The notes beneath the pieces are model-generated. The model saw only the letters and a program-made list of their open reading frames with translations. It was not told the DNA's origin and ran no database searches. 64,000 nucleotides of DNA from Argopecten irradians (Eukaryota > Mollusca > Bivalvia > Pectinida > Pectinidae), in assembly GCF_041381155.1 (NCBI RefSeq), contig NC_091134.1, positions 3,902,001-3,966,000 on the forward strand, given 5' to 3'. Of the stretch, positions 1-12,500 are shown in pieces; the first letter of the stretch is position 1; every line of letters starts with the position of its first letter. Both the position numbers and the translations under genes were made by a program.

Positions 1-1017
1 AAAGAGAAATCATTTCACTACAATTCCTATGGTTGTCCCTGGAACTTAGACAGAGCTCCTCCTTCCCAAAAGTTTTGCTTTTCAGGATAGAATGTCAAAT
101 GTCAAAGGTCACTTATTATAACAAGAACATTTGTTTCTGTTTGATAGCTCAAATTACAGGAGTTTCTCCTAAATTACTTTAGCAAAATATAATTTTTATC
201 ATCATTAACATGAGAGGGCCAAACTTATTGAAAAAATGTGCATCCCTGTGACCTTACATTAAAGGTCATTCTTATAAAGACATCACTGACTTGAGGGAGG
301 TATTTTTTGTTAGAAAACATTATGGTACTGGGTTGATTTCATTACACCTGTTTATTATTCCGCTGTGTAACCTACAATACATCAGTCACTTTTTCCCTTC
401 CGATAAAAATCAGCAGTAATTGGTGAGTTTTGATAGGGTAATTCAGCTAACTAGATTAAGACAGGTCACTATAACTAGGACACATTGATTAGTATGGCTG
501 TGTTTGATTGTATACAATACAGAAACGGAAATGAAATCTGTCACAGAATCCTGACAATCACAACAGGGTGTGTGACAGTCTAGTATCACGAGGAGTGTGA
601 GCGTGACAGCTAACCTTTTAGTACGGGCCAAACTGGCTTACTAATGGCCGCAAGGACGCGGGAAGCTGGTCTGAGGAACCTATTTTGCATTAATGTCATC
701 TTCACTGAAACTTCAAATTTTATTTTTATATTTTTGCTTTTGACTGAAACCTTGCTATGTTCAAATGATTTATATAGGCTGATCAGGCTCTGTTCTCATG
801 ACTGATGCCACCGGTGATCGATTCCAAGGTCACAAAATTTTACTTTTTTTTTTCAAATTTTATGGCTGTTACACTAATACAACTGTACATTGTGAAAATT
901 CATTCCAGTTTTGAAAAATATGCACAAAAAATTTCTCCCTTTTTAGTACTTTTTATAAAGCAACAAAATATTTGGAGGTATTGTGGAAGAAAAGATGGAA
1001 GAAGTTCTTGATTTGAT
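1..1017. other. Gene-free AT-rich stretch
   Basis: I see no exon with splice sites and coding-like composition here, only short chance frames. It lies upstream of gene A and may hold its promoter or a non-coding first exon, but nothing in the sequence identifies either. Confidence 0.5.
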
Positions 1018-1220
1018 AACATTACCATTGATAGATCCTTGGATTATTTTGTGTCCCCACATTACCATTGATAGATCCTTGGATTATTTTGTGTCCCCAC
1101 ATTACCATTGATAGATCCTTGGATTATTTTGTGTCCCCACATTACCATTGATAGATCCTTGGATTATTTTGTGTCCCCACATTACCATTGATAGATTCTT
1201 GGATTATTTTGAGTCCCCAT
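1018..1220. repeat. 40-bp minisatellite, 5 copies
   Basis: Five head-to-tail copies of a 40-bp unit beginning ATTACCATTGATAGATCCTT. The first four are almost identical. The fifth has a few substitutions near its end, as expected of an edge unit. Confidence 0.97.
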
Positions 1221-1391
1221 CATTGTTACCTTACAGTTAAACCATCCCCAGGATAAAGTACGTGGTCTTTATAAACACCGGCCTGACTTCCCATTTCTTC
1301 TGCTTTCACTCTCATTATCTCTTCTTGTTGTCTTATTTCTTTTTCAACTTGAATAAAGAGGAAATATGAAAAGATCATCATATGAATCAAG

Positions 1392-2791
1392 TACAGTCAA
1401 ACCTGTCTATAACAACCACTGAAGGGGAGACAGAAAAACGGTCACTATAGACAGGTTGCCTTTATAGACAGATTGGGGCTTTCTGCCAACCAGCAAGCCA
1501 GTAAATAAAACAGATTTTTTTTTAATACAAAACAGACCTGCTATTGGATATTTATTTATATATTACCATGCATTATTTAAGAACTAATTGTATCAATATT
1601 TTTCTGTAATTTGTGTTCATTTTACCTTTTATTGTTTGGATGGGGCCTTCAAATGCAATCGGAATTTCGATCATAACAAAATCAGCTCGTTTTGATACAC
1701 ACTAGTTGTAGATTTTTTCAGCTATAAACATAACAATTACCTAATTACTGACTTGACATGGTCAGGAATTATCTGTGCAAGGTTAATTTCCGACAACGTA
1801 TGCGTGGAATATTTTGTACAACACTGTTGCCATGTAACCATGGCCAGTTTTGCGGATTAATCACGGGACATGAAAGATAGATTTGGAGGCGTTTCCTCAC
1901 GATATATAGCTTCAAAACTATTAAAATCACAATGCAGGTAAACATATTAACTTTTAGTAGCATTTCTACCAAGTAATGGGACCTTATTTTATTGATAAAC
2001 ACATCTAGAATACCCGGTGTAGTATGGCATTTAGACCCCCATGGTAGAATGACCCCGGGGTCAAAATACCATTATGGTGAAATGACCCCCCATGGTAAAA
2101 TGACCCCCCTTCTAAAAGTTACATCAGGCGATAATCCGACTGACTCTCTAATCGTGAAGAAATCGAATGTAAATTTATAGGCCTAATTTGAAAAAGGTTA
2201 AGTACAGGTCATTTCTTAGTATTATTACAATGCTAAATATCGACAATGAATAACGGAACACATTGAATGAATCGGCATGTTTTATTTTGCCTACCGTATC
2301 ATCCGAGTTATGGCTTCAAAATCAGGCTTTACGAGTGATCTTTTCATGCACATGGCGTTCGGGACCAAACATAATTTCAGTCTTTGATAGGCATAAACGG
2401 TCGTTAAAACTTCCACCTTCAAGTCGGCAAACATATTTGTACCTCAAATGTTATGACTGCTAGGACCATACAGTCCTGTATAAACAATTCATAGCTTGGG
2501 CTTCAGTAATTAATGGCTGCCATTTGCTTGCTAAGGGAGTTAATTACCGGAAGTAGGTCAAAGGGACGCTTCTACACACACACTGTACTCGGCACTCGAA
2601 AAGTCGACCTCAGCGACCGGTCGTTAGACAACTTTGACGGGGCTAAAATGACCGGTCGCTAGCCGCATTAGACAGGTGGTCATTATGCAAAGTGCCACTA
2701 TATAGTAAAAATGCACGGGGAGTCTAAAAACCGGTCGTTATAGGCAGGCGGTCGTTATATACAGGCGGTCGTTAGAGCAGGTTTGACTGTA
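1392..2791. mobile_element. TA-flanked inverted-repeat DNA element, non-autonomous
   Basis: The ends are CAGTCAAACCTG at 1394 and CAGGTTTGACTG ending at 2789, a perfect 12-bp inverted repeat flanked on both sides by TA. Near the right end, GGTCGTTA-type motifs recur several times as subterminal repeats. A TA target duplication is typical of the Tc1/mariner superfamily. No transposase frame is visible in the 1.4-kb body, so this looks like a non-autonomous member. It sits just upstream of the first coding exon of gene A, so any earlier exon lies to its left. Confidence 0.75.
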
Positions 2792-2943
2792 TTTCGATTA
2801 TGATCTTAGTCATGAAAAACACCAGTGTTTTATTTTACCATATGTCTGTACAATGTTAAAGTTTATTTATATATATTTGCTGTAGAGCTCTCTATAATTG
2901 AATCAATGCTCGAGAGTACAGTGTATTTTGCTTGTATTTCCAG

Positions 2944-3520
2944 ATCTGCCCGGGGATAAGGATGTCTAACAGAAAGAGGACATTGCTGTATTTGTTACTG
3001 TTAGGACTAGTCCATGTTTCCATCACTGACCAATCAAACTGTCAGTTAGGGTTTCCCGATGTGACCACTGGGTCAGAGGAAAGTCACGCTAATGTGACGG
3101 AATCCCTCACCCAGAACTGCGATATTTATAGTAACATCCTTGACATGATGGATAAGTTAAACGTCATAGCCATTAAAAAATCTTCCTGCTACGCCATGAA
3201 ATGGATTTCTAGGAAAGTGTCCAGCAAGTCGACGTCAGATCGTTCGCGCAGTATTAGCATCACATTCCAAATTGAGGAACATTTTGACAGCAGCCTGAAG
3301 AGTGATAGTGTTCCTGGTCAGGAAGGCACGTCAGGAGTGAAATCGACTGTTGGAGTTACCACAACAATATGCCATTCCTCTAGGGTGCAGCCGGGATTTA
3401 TCGGTCAACATTCAATGGCAATGGTCCATGTTAATAACACCGGGGAAAACGGGGGCAATCCAAACGGTACAGCGATCGTGGTGGGGACCAACAACGACGT
3501 AAACAACAAAAAAGAACATG
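2944..3520 (+). CDS. Gene A exon with start codon, signal peptide and ectodomain
   Basis: A pyrimidine-rich acceptor ends in CAG at 2943, so this is not the first exon; an upstream non-coding exon must exist. I chose the ATG at 2962 because the next residues (MSNRKRTLLYLLLLGLVHVS) are a textbook signal peptide. The in-frame ATG at 2932 lies before the acceptor, in the intron. The exon ends CATG before GTGAGT and leaves one base of a glycine codon. Reading past the donor reaches a stop at 3559-3561, so intron retention would give a short secreted form of 199 residues counted from the ATG at 2962. Confidence 0.75.
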
Positions 3521-6500
3521 GTGAGTTTATCTTTATATACATAAATGATGATAACCATTAAAATTTGACTTTTTGGTTGAAGATGATAAGCATTTGAAAT
3601 TTGACTTTTTGGTTTCAGATGATAACCTTTTAAAATTTGACATTTTAGTTCAAGATGATGACTGATTTTAAATTTGACCTTATGGCTAAGTATGGTCACT
3701 AATTTCAGGTTTTATCGTTTCTGCCGTAATGGAGGATAACTAATCTAAAATTGTAGCTTTTGACCTAATGAGAAAGCTATTCCCTGCAGTAATATTGAAA
3801 TGAAGCTTCTATTGGGACTTGAACAAGATATTGAGAGTCACGAGAGTCTGGGTATCATCTACTCTACAGACACGACACAGTATCATCTACTCTACAGACA
3901 CGACACAGTATCATCTACTCTACAGATACAACACAGTATCATCTACTCTACAGACACGACACAGTATCATCTACTCTACAGATACGACACAGTATCATCT
4001 ACTCTACATACACGACACAGTATCATCTACTCTACAGACACGACACAGTATCATCTACTCTACAGACACGACACAGTATCATCTACTCTACAGATACGAC
4101 ACAGTATCATCTACTCTACAGATACGACACAGTATCATCTACTCTACAGATACGACACAGTATCATCTACTCTACATACACGACACAGTATCATCTACTC
4201 TACAGACACGACACAGTATCATCTACTCTACAGATACGACATGTACACAGTATCATCTACTCTACAGATACGACACAGTATCATCTACTCTACAGACACG
4301 ACACAGTATCATCTACTCTACAGATACAACACAGTATCATTCACTCTACATACACACAGTACATCTACTCTACAGACACGACACAGTATCATCTACTCTA
4401 CAGACACGACACAGTATCATCTATCTAACACGAACACAGTATCATCTACCTACAGATACAACACAGTATCATCTACTCTACAGACACGACACAGTATCAT
4501 ACTCTACAGTACACATCTACTCTCTACACGACACAGTATCATCTACTCTACAGATACAACACAGTATCATCTACTCTACAGATACAACACAGTATCATCT
4601 ACTCTACAGATACGACACAGTATCATCTACTACAGACTCACTACAGATACTACCTACACGACACAGTATCATCTACTCTACAGATCTACGACACACAGTA
4701 TCATCTACTCTACAGACACGACACAGTATCATCTACTCTACAGATACGACACAGTATCATCTACTCTACAGACAACGACACAGTATCATCTACTCTACAA
4801 CACACGACACAGTATCATCTACTCTACAGTAACTCACAGTACATCTACTCTACATACACGACACAGTATCATCTACTCTACAGACACGACACAGTATCAT
4901 CTACTCTACAGATACAACACAGTATCATCTACTCTACAGAAAACACAGTATCATCTACTCTACAGACACGACACAGTATCATCTACTCTACAGACACGAC
5001 ACAGTATCATCTACTCTACAGACCACGACACAGTATCATCTACTCTACAGACACGACACAGTATCATCTACTCTACAGACACGACACAGTATCATCTACT
5101 CTACAGATACGACACAGTATCATCTACTCTACAGATACGACACAGTATCATCTACACTACAGATACGACACAGTATCATCTACTCTACAGATACGACACA
5201 GTATCATCTACTCTACAGACACGACACAGTATCATCTACTCTACAGATACGACACAGTATCATCTACTCTACAGACACGACACAGTATCATCTACTCTAC
5301 AGACACGACACAGTATCATCTACTCTACAGATACGACACAGTATCATCTACTCTACAGACACGACACAGTATCATCTACTCTACAGATACGACACAGTAT
5401 CATCTACTCTACAGATACGACACAGTATCATCTACTCTACAGATACGACACAGTATCATCTACTCTACAGATACGACACAGTATCATCTACTCTACAGAC
5501 ACGACACAGTATCATCTACTCTACAGACACAACACAGTATCATCTACTCTACAGACACGACATGTACACAGTATCATCTACTCTACAGATACGACACAGT
5601 ATCATCTACTCTACAGACACGACACAGTATCATCTACTCTACAGATACGACACAGTATCATCTACTCTACAGATACACGACACAGTATCATCTACTCTAC
5701 AGACACGACACAGTATCATCTACTCTACAGAACAGACACAGTATCATCTACTCTACAGACACGACACAGTATCATCTACTCTACAGACACGACACAGTAT
5801 CATCTACTCTACAGACACGACACAGTATCATCTACTCTACAGACACGACACAGTATCATCTACTCTACAGACACGACACAGTATCATCTACTCTACATAC
5901 ACGACACAGTATCATCTACTCTACAGATACGACACAGTATCATCTACTCTACAGATACGACACAGTATCATCTACTCTACAGACACGACACAGTATCATC
6001 TACTCTACAGATACGACACAGTATCATCTACTCTACAGACACGACACAGTATCATCTACTCTACAGACACGACACAGTATCATCTACTACCGACTACTAC
6101 TCATACACGACACAGTATCATCTACTCTACAGATACGACACAGTATCATCTACTCTACAGACACGACACAGTATCATCTACTCTACAGATACGACACAGT
6201 ATCATCTACTCTACAGACACGACACAGTATCATCTACTCTACAGACACGACACAGTATCATCTACTCTACAGATACGACACAGTATCATCTACTCTACAG
6301 ACACGACACAGTATCATCTACTCTACATACACGACACAGTATCATCTACTCTACAGATACGACACAGTATCATCTACTCTACAGACACGAACACAGTATC
6401 ATCTACTCTACTCTACATACACGACACAGTATCATCTACTCTACAGATACACGACACAGTATCATCTACTCTACAGACACGTACACACAGTATCATCTAC

Positions 6501-9500
6501 TCTACAGATACGACACAGTATCATCTACTCTACAGACACGACACAGTATCATCTACTCTACAGACACGACACAGTATCATCTACTCTACAGATACACGAC
6601 ACAGTATCATCTACTCTACAGATACACACAGTATCATCTACTCTACAGATACACGACACAGTATCATCTACTCTACAGATACGACACAGTATCATCTACT
6701 CTACAGATACACGACACAGTATCATCTACTCTACAGACACGACACAGTATCATCTACTCTACAGACACGACACAGTATCATCTACTCTACAGATACGACA
6801 CAGTATCATCTACTCTACAGACACAACACAGTATCATCTACTCTACAGACACGACACAGTATCATCTACTCTACAGACACGACACAGTATCATCTACTCT
6901 ACAGACACGACACAGTATCATCTACTCTACAGACACGACACAGTATCATCTACTCTACAGACACGACACAGTATCATCTACTCTACAGACACGACACAGT
7001 ATCATCTACTCTACAGACACGACACAGTATCATCTACTCTACAGATACACGACACAGTATCATCTACTCTACAGATACGACACAGTATCATCTACTCTAC
7101 AGACACGACACAGTATCATCTACTCTACAGACACGACACAGTATCATCTACTCTACAGACACGACACAGTATCATCTACTCTACAGACACGACACAGTAT
7201 CATCTACTCTACAGACACGACACAGTATCATCTACTCTACAGACACGACACAGTATCATCTACTCTACAGACACGACACAGTATCATCTACTCTACAGAC
7301 ACGACACAGTATCATCTACTCTACAGATACAACACAGTATCATCTACTCTACAGATACGACACAGTATCATCTACTCTACAGATACGACACAGTATCATC
7401 TACTCTACAGACACGACACAGTATCATCTACTCTACAGACACGACACAGTATCATCTACTCTACAGACACGACACAGTATCATCTACTCCTACAGACACG
7501 ACACAGTATCATCTACTCTACAGATACGACACAGTATCATCTACTCTACAGACACGACACAGTATCATCTACTCTACAGATACGACACAGTATCATCTAC
7601 TCTACAGACACAACACAGTATCATCTACTCTACAGACACGACACAGTATCATCTACTCTACAGATACAACACAGTATCATCTACTCTACAGACACGACAC
7701 AGTATCATCTACACTACAGACACAGACACAGTATCATCTACTCTACAGACACGACACAGTATCATCTACTCTACAGATAGACACGACACAGTATCATCTA
7801 CTCTACAGACACGACACAGTATCATCTACTCTACAGATACGACACAGTATCATCTACTCTACAGACACGACACAGTATCATCTACTCTACAGATACGACA
7901 CAGTATCATCTACTCTACAGATACGACACAGTATCATCTACTCTACATACACGACACAGTATCATCTACTCTACAGACACGACACAGTATCATCTACTCT
8001 ACATCTACGACTACAGACACAACACAGTATCATCTTCTCTACAGACACGACATGTACACAGTATCATCTACTCTACAGACACGACACAGTATCATCTACT
8101 CTACAGACACGACACAGTATCATCTACTCTACAGACACGACACAGTATCATCTACTCTACAGATACGACACAGTATCATCTACTCTACAGATACGACACA
8201 GTATCATCTAATGAAAGCTAGAACCATGGAAGCTAGTTTGATGATCATCAGTATAAGCTAGAACCATGGAAGCTAGTTTCATGACTTCTACAGATAGAAC
8301 ACACAGAAATCTAGAACCATGGAAGCTAGTTTATGATCATCTACTCTAGCTAGAACCATGGAAGCTAGAACAACACAGGAAAGTCAACTATCTTGATGAT
8401 CATCAGTAAGCTAGAACCATGGAAGCTAGTTTGATGATCATCAGTAAGCTAGAACCATGGAAGCTAGTTTGATGATCATCAGTAAGCTAGAACCATGAAG
8501 CTAGTTTGATGATCATCAGTAAGCTAGAACCATGGAAGCTAGTTTGATGATCATCATAAGCATGGAAGCTAGTTTGATGATCATCATAAGCTAGAACCAT
8601 GGAAGCTAGTTTGATGATCAGTAAGCTAGAACCATGGAAGCTAGTTTGATGATCATCAGTAAGCTAGAACCATGAAGCTAGTTTGATGATATCAGTAAGC
8701 TAGAACCATGGAAGCTAGTTTGATGATCCATCAGTAAGCTCATGAAGCTAGTTTGATGATCATCAGTAAACTAGAAACCATGGAAGCTAGTTTGATGATC
8801 ATCAGTAAGCTAGAACCATGGAAGCTATGATCATCAGAGTAAGCTAGAACCATGGAAGCTAGTTTGATGATCATCAGTAAGCTAGAACCATGGAAAGCTA
8901 GTTTGATGATCATCAGTAAGCTAGAACCATGGAAGCTAGTTTGATGATCATCAGTAAGCTAGAACCATGGAAGCTAGTTTGATGATCATCAGTAAGCTAG
9001 AACCATGGAAGCTAGTTTGATGATCATCAGAAAGCTAGAACCATGGAAGCTAGTTTGATGATCATCAGTAAGCTAGAACCATGGAAGCTAGTTTGATGAT
9101 CATCAGTAAGCTAGAACCATGGAAGCTAGTTTGATGATCATCAGTAAGCTAGAACCATGGAAGCTAGTTTGATGATCATCAGTAAGCTAGAACCATGGAA
9201 GCTAGTTTGATGATCATCAGTAAGCTAGAACCATGGAAGCTAGTTTGATGATCATCATAAGCTAGATACCATGGAAGCTAGTTTGATGAATCAGTACACA
9301 GCTACCTATAACCATGGAAGCTAGGTTTGAGATCTACTTACAAGCTAGTACATCTGTGAACCTACATACCATGGAAGCTAGTTTGATGATCATCAGTAGG
9401 TAGAAACCATGGAAGCTAGATTGATGATCATCAGTAAGCTAGAACCATGGAAGCTAGTACCATGGAAGCTAGTTTGATGATTATCAGTAATCTTAGAACC

Positions 9501-12500
9501 ATGGAAGCTAGTTTGATGATCATCAGAAAGCTAGAACCATGGAAGCTAGTTTGATGATCATCAGAAATCTAGAACCATGGAAGCTAGTTTGATGATCATC
9601 AGTAAGATAGAACATGGAAGCTAGTTTGATGATCATCAGTAAGCTAGAACCATGGAAGCTAGTTTGATGATCATCAGTAAGCTAGAACCATGGAAGCTAG
9701 TTTGATGATCATCAGTAAAGCTAGAACCATGGAAGCTAGTTTGATGATCATCAGTAAGCTAGAACCATGGAAGCTAGTTTGATGATCATCAGTAAGCTAG
9801 AACCATGGAAGCTAGTTTGATGATCATCAGTAAGCTAGAACCATGGAAGCTAGTTTGATGATCATCAGTAAGCTAGAACCATGGAAGCTAGTTTGATGAT
9901 TATCAGTAAGCTAGAACCATGGAAGCTAGTTTGATGATCATCAGTAAGCTAGAACCATGGAAGCTAGTTTGATGATCATCAGTAAGCTAGAACCATGGAA
10001 GCTAGTTTGATGATCATCAGTAAGCTAGAACCATGGAAGCTAGTTTGATGATTATCAGTAAGCTAGAACCATGGAAGCTAGTTTGATGATCATCAGAAAG
10101 CAAAGAACCATGGAAGCTAGTTCGATGATCATCAGAAATCTAGAACTATGGAAGCTAGTTTGATGATTATCAGAAATCTAAAACCATGGAAGCTAGTTTG
10201 ATGATCATCAGAAAGCAAAGAACCATGGAAGCTAGTTCGATGATCATCAGAAATCTAGAACTATGGAAGCTAGTTTGATGATTATCAGAAATCTAAAACC
10301 ATGGAAGCTAGTTTGATGATCATCAGTAAGCTAGAACCATGGAAGCTAGTTTGATGATCATCAGAAAGCTAGAACCATGGAAGCTAGTTTGATGATCATC
10401 AGTAAGCTAGAACCATGGAAGCTAGTTTGATGATCATCAGTAAGCTAGAACCATGGAAGCTAGTTTGATGATCATCAGTAAGCTAGAACCATGGAAGCTA
10501 GTTTGATGATCATCAGTAAGCTAGAACCATGGAAGCTAGTTTGATGATTATCAGTAAGCTAGAACCATGGAAGCTAGTTTGATGATCATCAGTAAGCTAG
10601 AACCATGGAAGCTAGTTTGATGAGTATCAGTTGAACTGATATAATAGACACAGCTGAACCTATAATAGGTGGTGGCCAAGGTATAGATCCTTACAAAGCC
10701 TTCTAACATTGGGTCACGAGTTCAAAACCTATGTACATCTGTGAACCTACATAGGCCCATGGTACATATGTGAACCTACATAGGCCAATGGTACATCTGT
10801 GAACCTATATAGGCCCATGGTACATCTGTGAACCTATATAGCCCCATGGTACATCTGTGAACCTACATAGACCCATGGTACATCTGTGAACCTACATAGG
10901 CCCATGGTACATCTGTGAACCTATATAGGCCCATGGTACATCTGTGAACCTACATAGGCCCATGGTACATCTGTGAACCTATATAGGCCCATGGTACATC
11001 TGTGAACCTACATAGGCCCATGGTACATCTGTGAACCTACATAGGCCCATGGTACATCTGTGAACCTACATAGGCCAATGGTACATCTGTGAACCTACAT
11101 AGGCCCATCATCTATGAACCTACATAGGCCCATGGTACATCTGTGAACCTACATAGGCCCATGGTACATCTGTTAACCTACATAGGCCCATGGTACATCT
11201 GTGAACCTGCATAGCGTTTTATGGATTTTTTTTCAAATGTGTAATTTTCTGTATATATCTAAATAGTTTTGTCGATATTTCCAAAGTGATTTTTTTTTAT
11301 TAATCAACAGGAAGAATCATAAATCACAGACCAATTTATTTTTTTATGTCTATTCAATTCAAGTTGTTCTGAAAATGTCATAAAATTTTCTCCCCAACAG
11401 GTAATTTGTTTCCGAATAGAATTACTGTCTGCGTCGTAAAGAACAAAAATGATATTGCGTTCTTAAGTAAATATTCTTGTAGAATGAAATCAGATTTCAG
11501 AATAATCAATTTTTATCGCTGAATGTCGTGAGCCTTCAGAAGAGGAGAAGCTCTGGGAATATATACCATATTTACTGTAATTCACACAACCTTTTAAGCC
11601 TACCATCATCAGATGGTGAGTTATTCAAACCACCTTTCTATTGTGGTCTGTCGTCCATCCATTCTTCTGTCCGTTAACCATTCTTACTGCTTTATTGGTC
11701 TATTTTGGATATTTATATTTGAAGTTTTTTACTGCTAGTTCTCTGAAAATACCAATTTTGAAAGTATCCATCTCAAATTTCACATGTGGACTTTCCTAGG
11801 TGCCTAGTTATGCATATTATATAAGGACCACTTAAAAACCAAGGTAAGGGTCTTGGATTTTGATAGTTGAAGTTTGTTACTACTCTGTACTGAAAATACT
11901 GAAGGGATTTATGTTATGAATAATTTTATTGCTTAGTATCAGTAATGTTTGTCAGCCAATCAACATTTAATTGTGGATATGGTCATGAAACTTGTAGTGT
12001 AATCACAATATACAGTGCAATGTACACAATCATTCAATAATGTCATTGGTCTGGACAATGTTCAAACATTTTGTTCACAAAATCATCAATTAAGTTCCTT
12101 TTAAATACAATGTACTCTAACACACATTGAAACTTTGCTTTAGTATGGGTAGCAATCTGCTTGCAAGCATTTTATTTTAGAACTTTTATTGTCTTGATTA
12201 CAGTTCCCCTTTGAGAGAGCTAATTAATGGGAACACTTTCGTACACTACACTTATATGCTAGATCTTTAAAACAGTGTAACTTTAGCTCGCACAAAGACG
12301 GGGGGATATGTTTGAAGAAAAAAATAAATCTTGACGCCATTTGAATTGTAAAAACTAGTTGTATAGATGGATGAGCATGCTGGGAGATAAACACGAGCTG
12401 TAACCTCTACTTACAGGGTAGGAGAATTCCGATTTACCTTCCCGCAACATGTGATCACTCAGCTAGACAAACATCGAGATAAAAGTTTATATCAAATGTC

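Noticed and set aside
3800-8261. Very long forward open frames (up to 1,326 codons) of TTQYHLLYR-type repeats
   Set aside because: They lie in an intron and in a 28-bp array. Overlapping frames are open at once, and frame changes follow array indels without effect. They are a by-product of a stop-free unit.
8211-10630. CRISPR-like regular repeats
   Set aside because: There are no unique spacers, the units are directly contiguous, and the genome is plainly eukaryotic.
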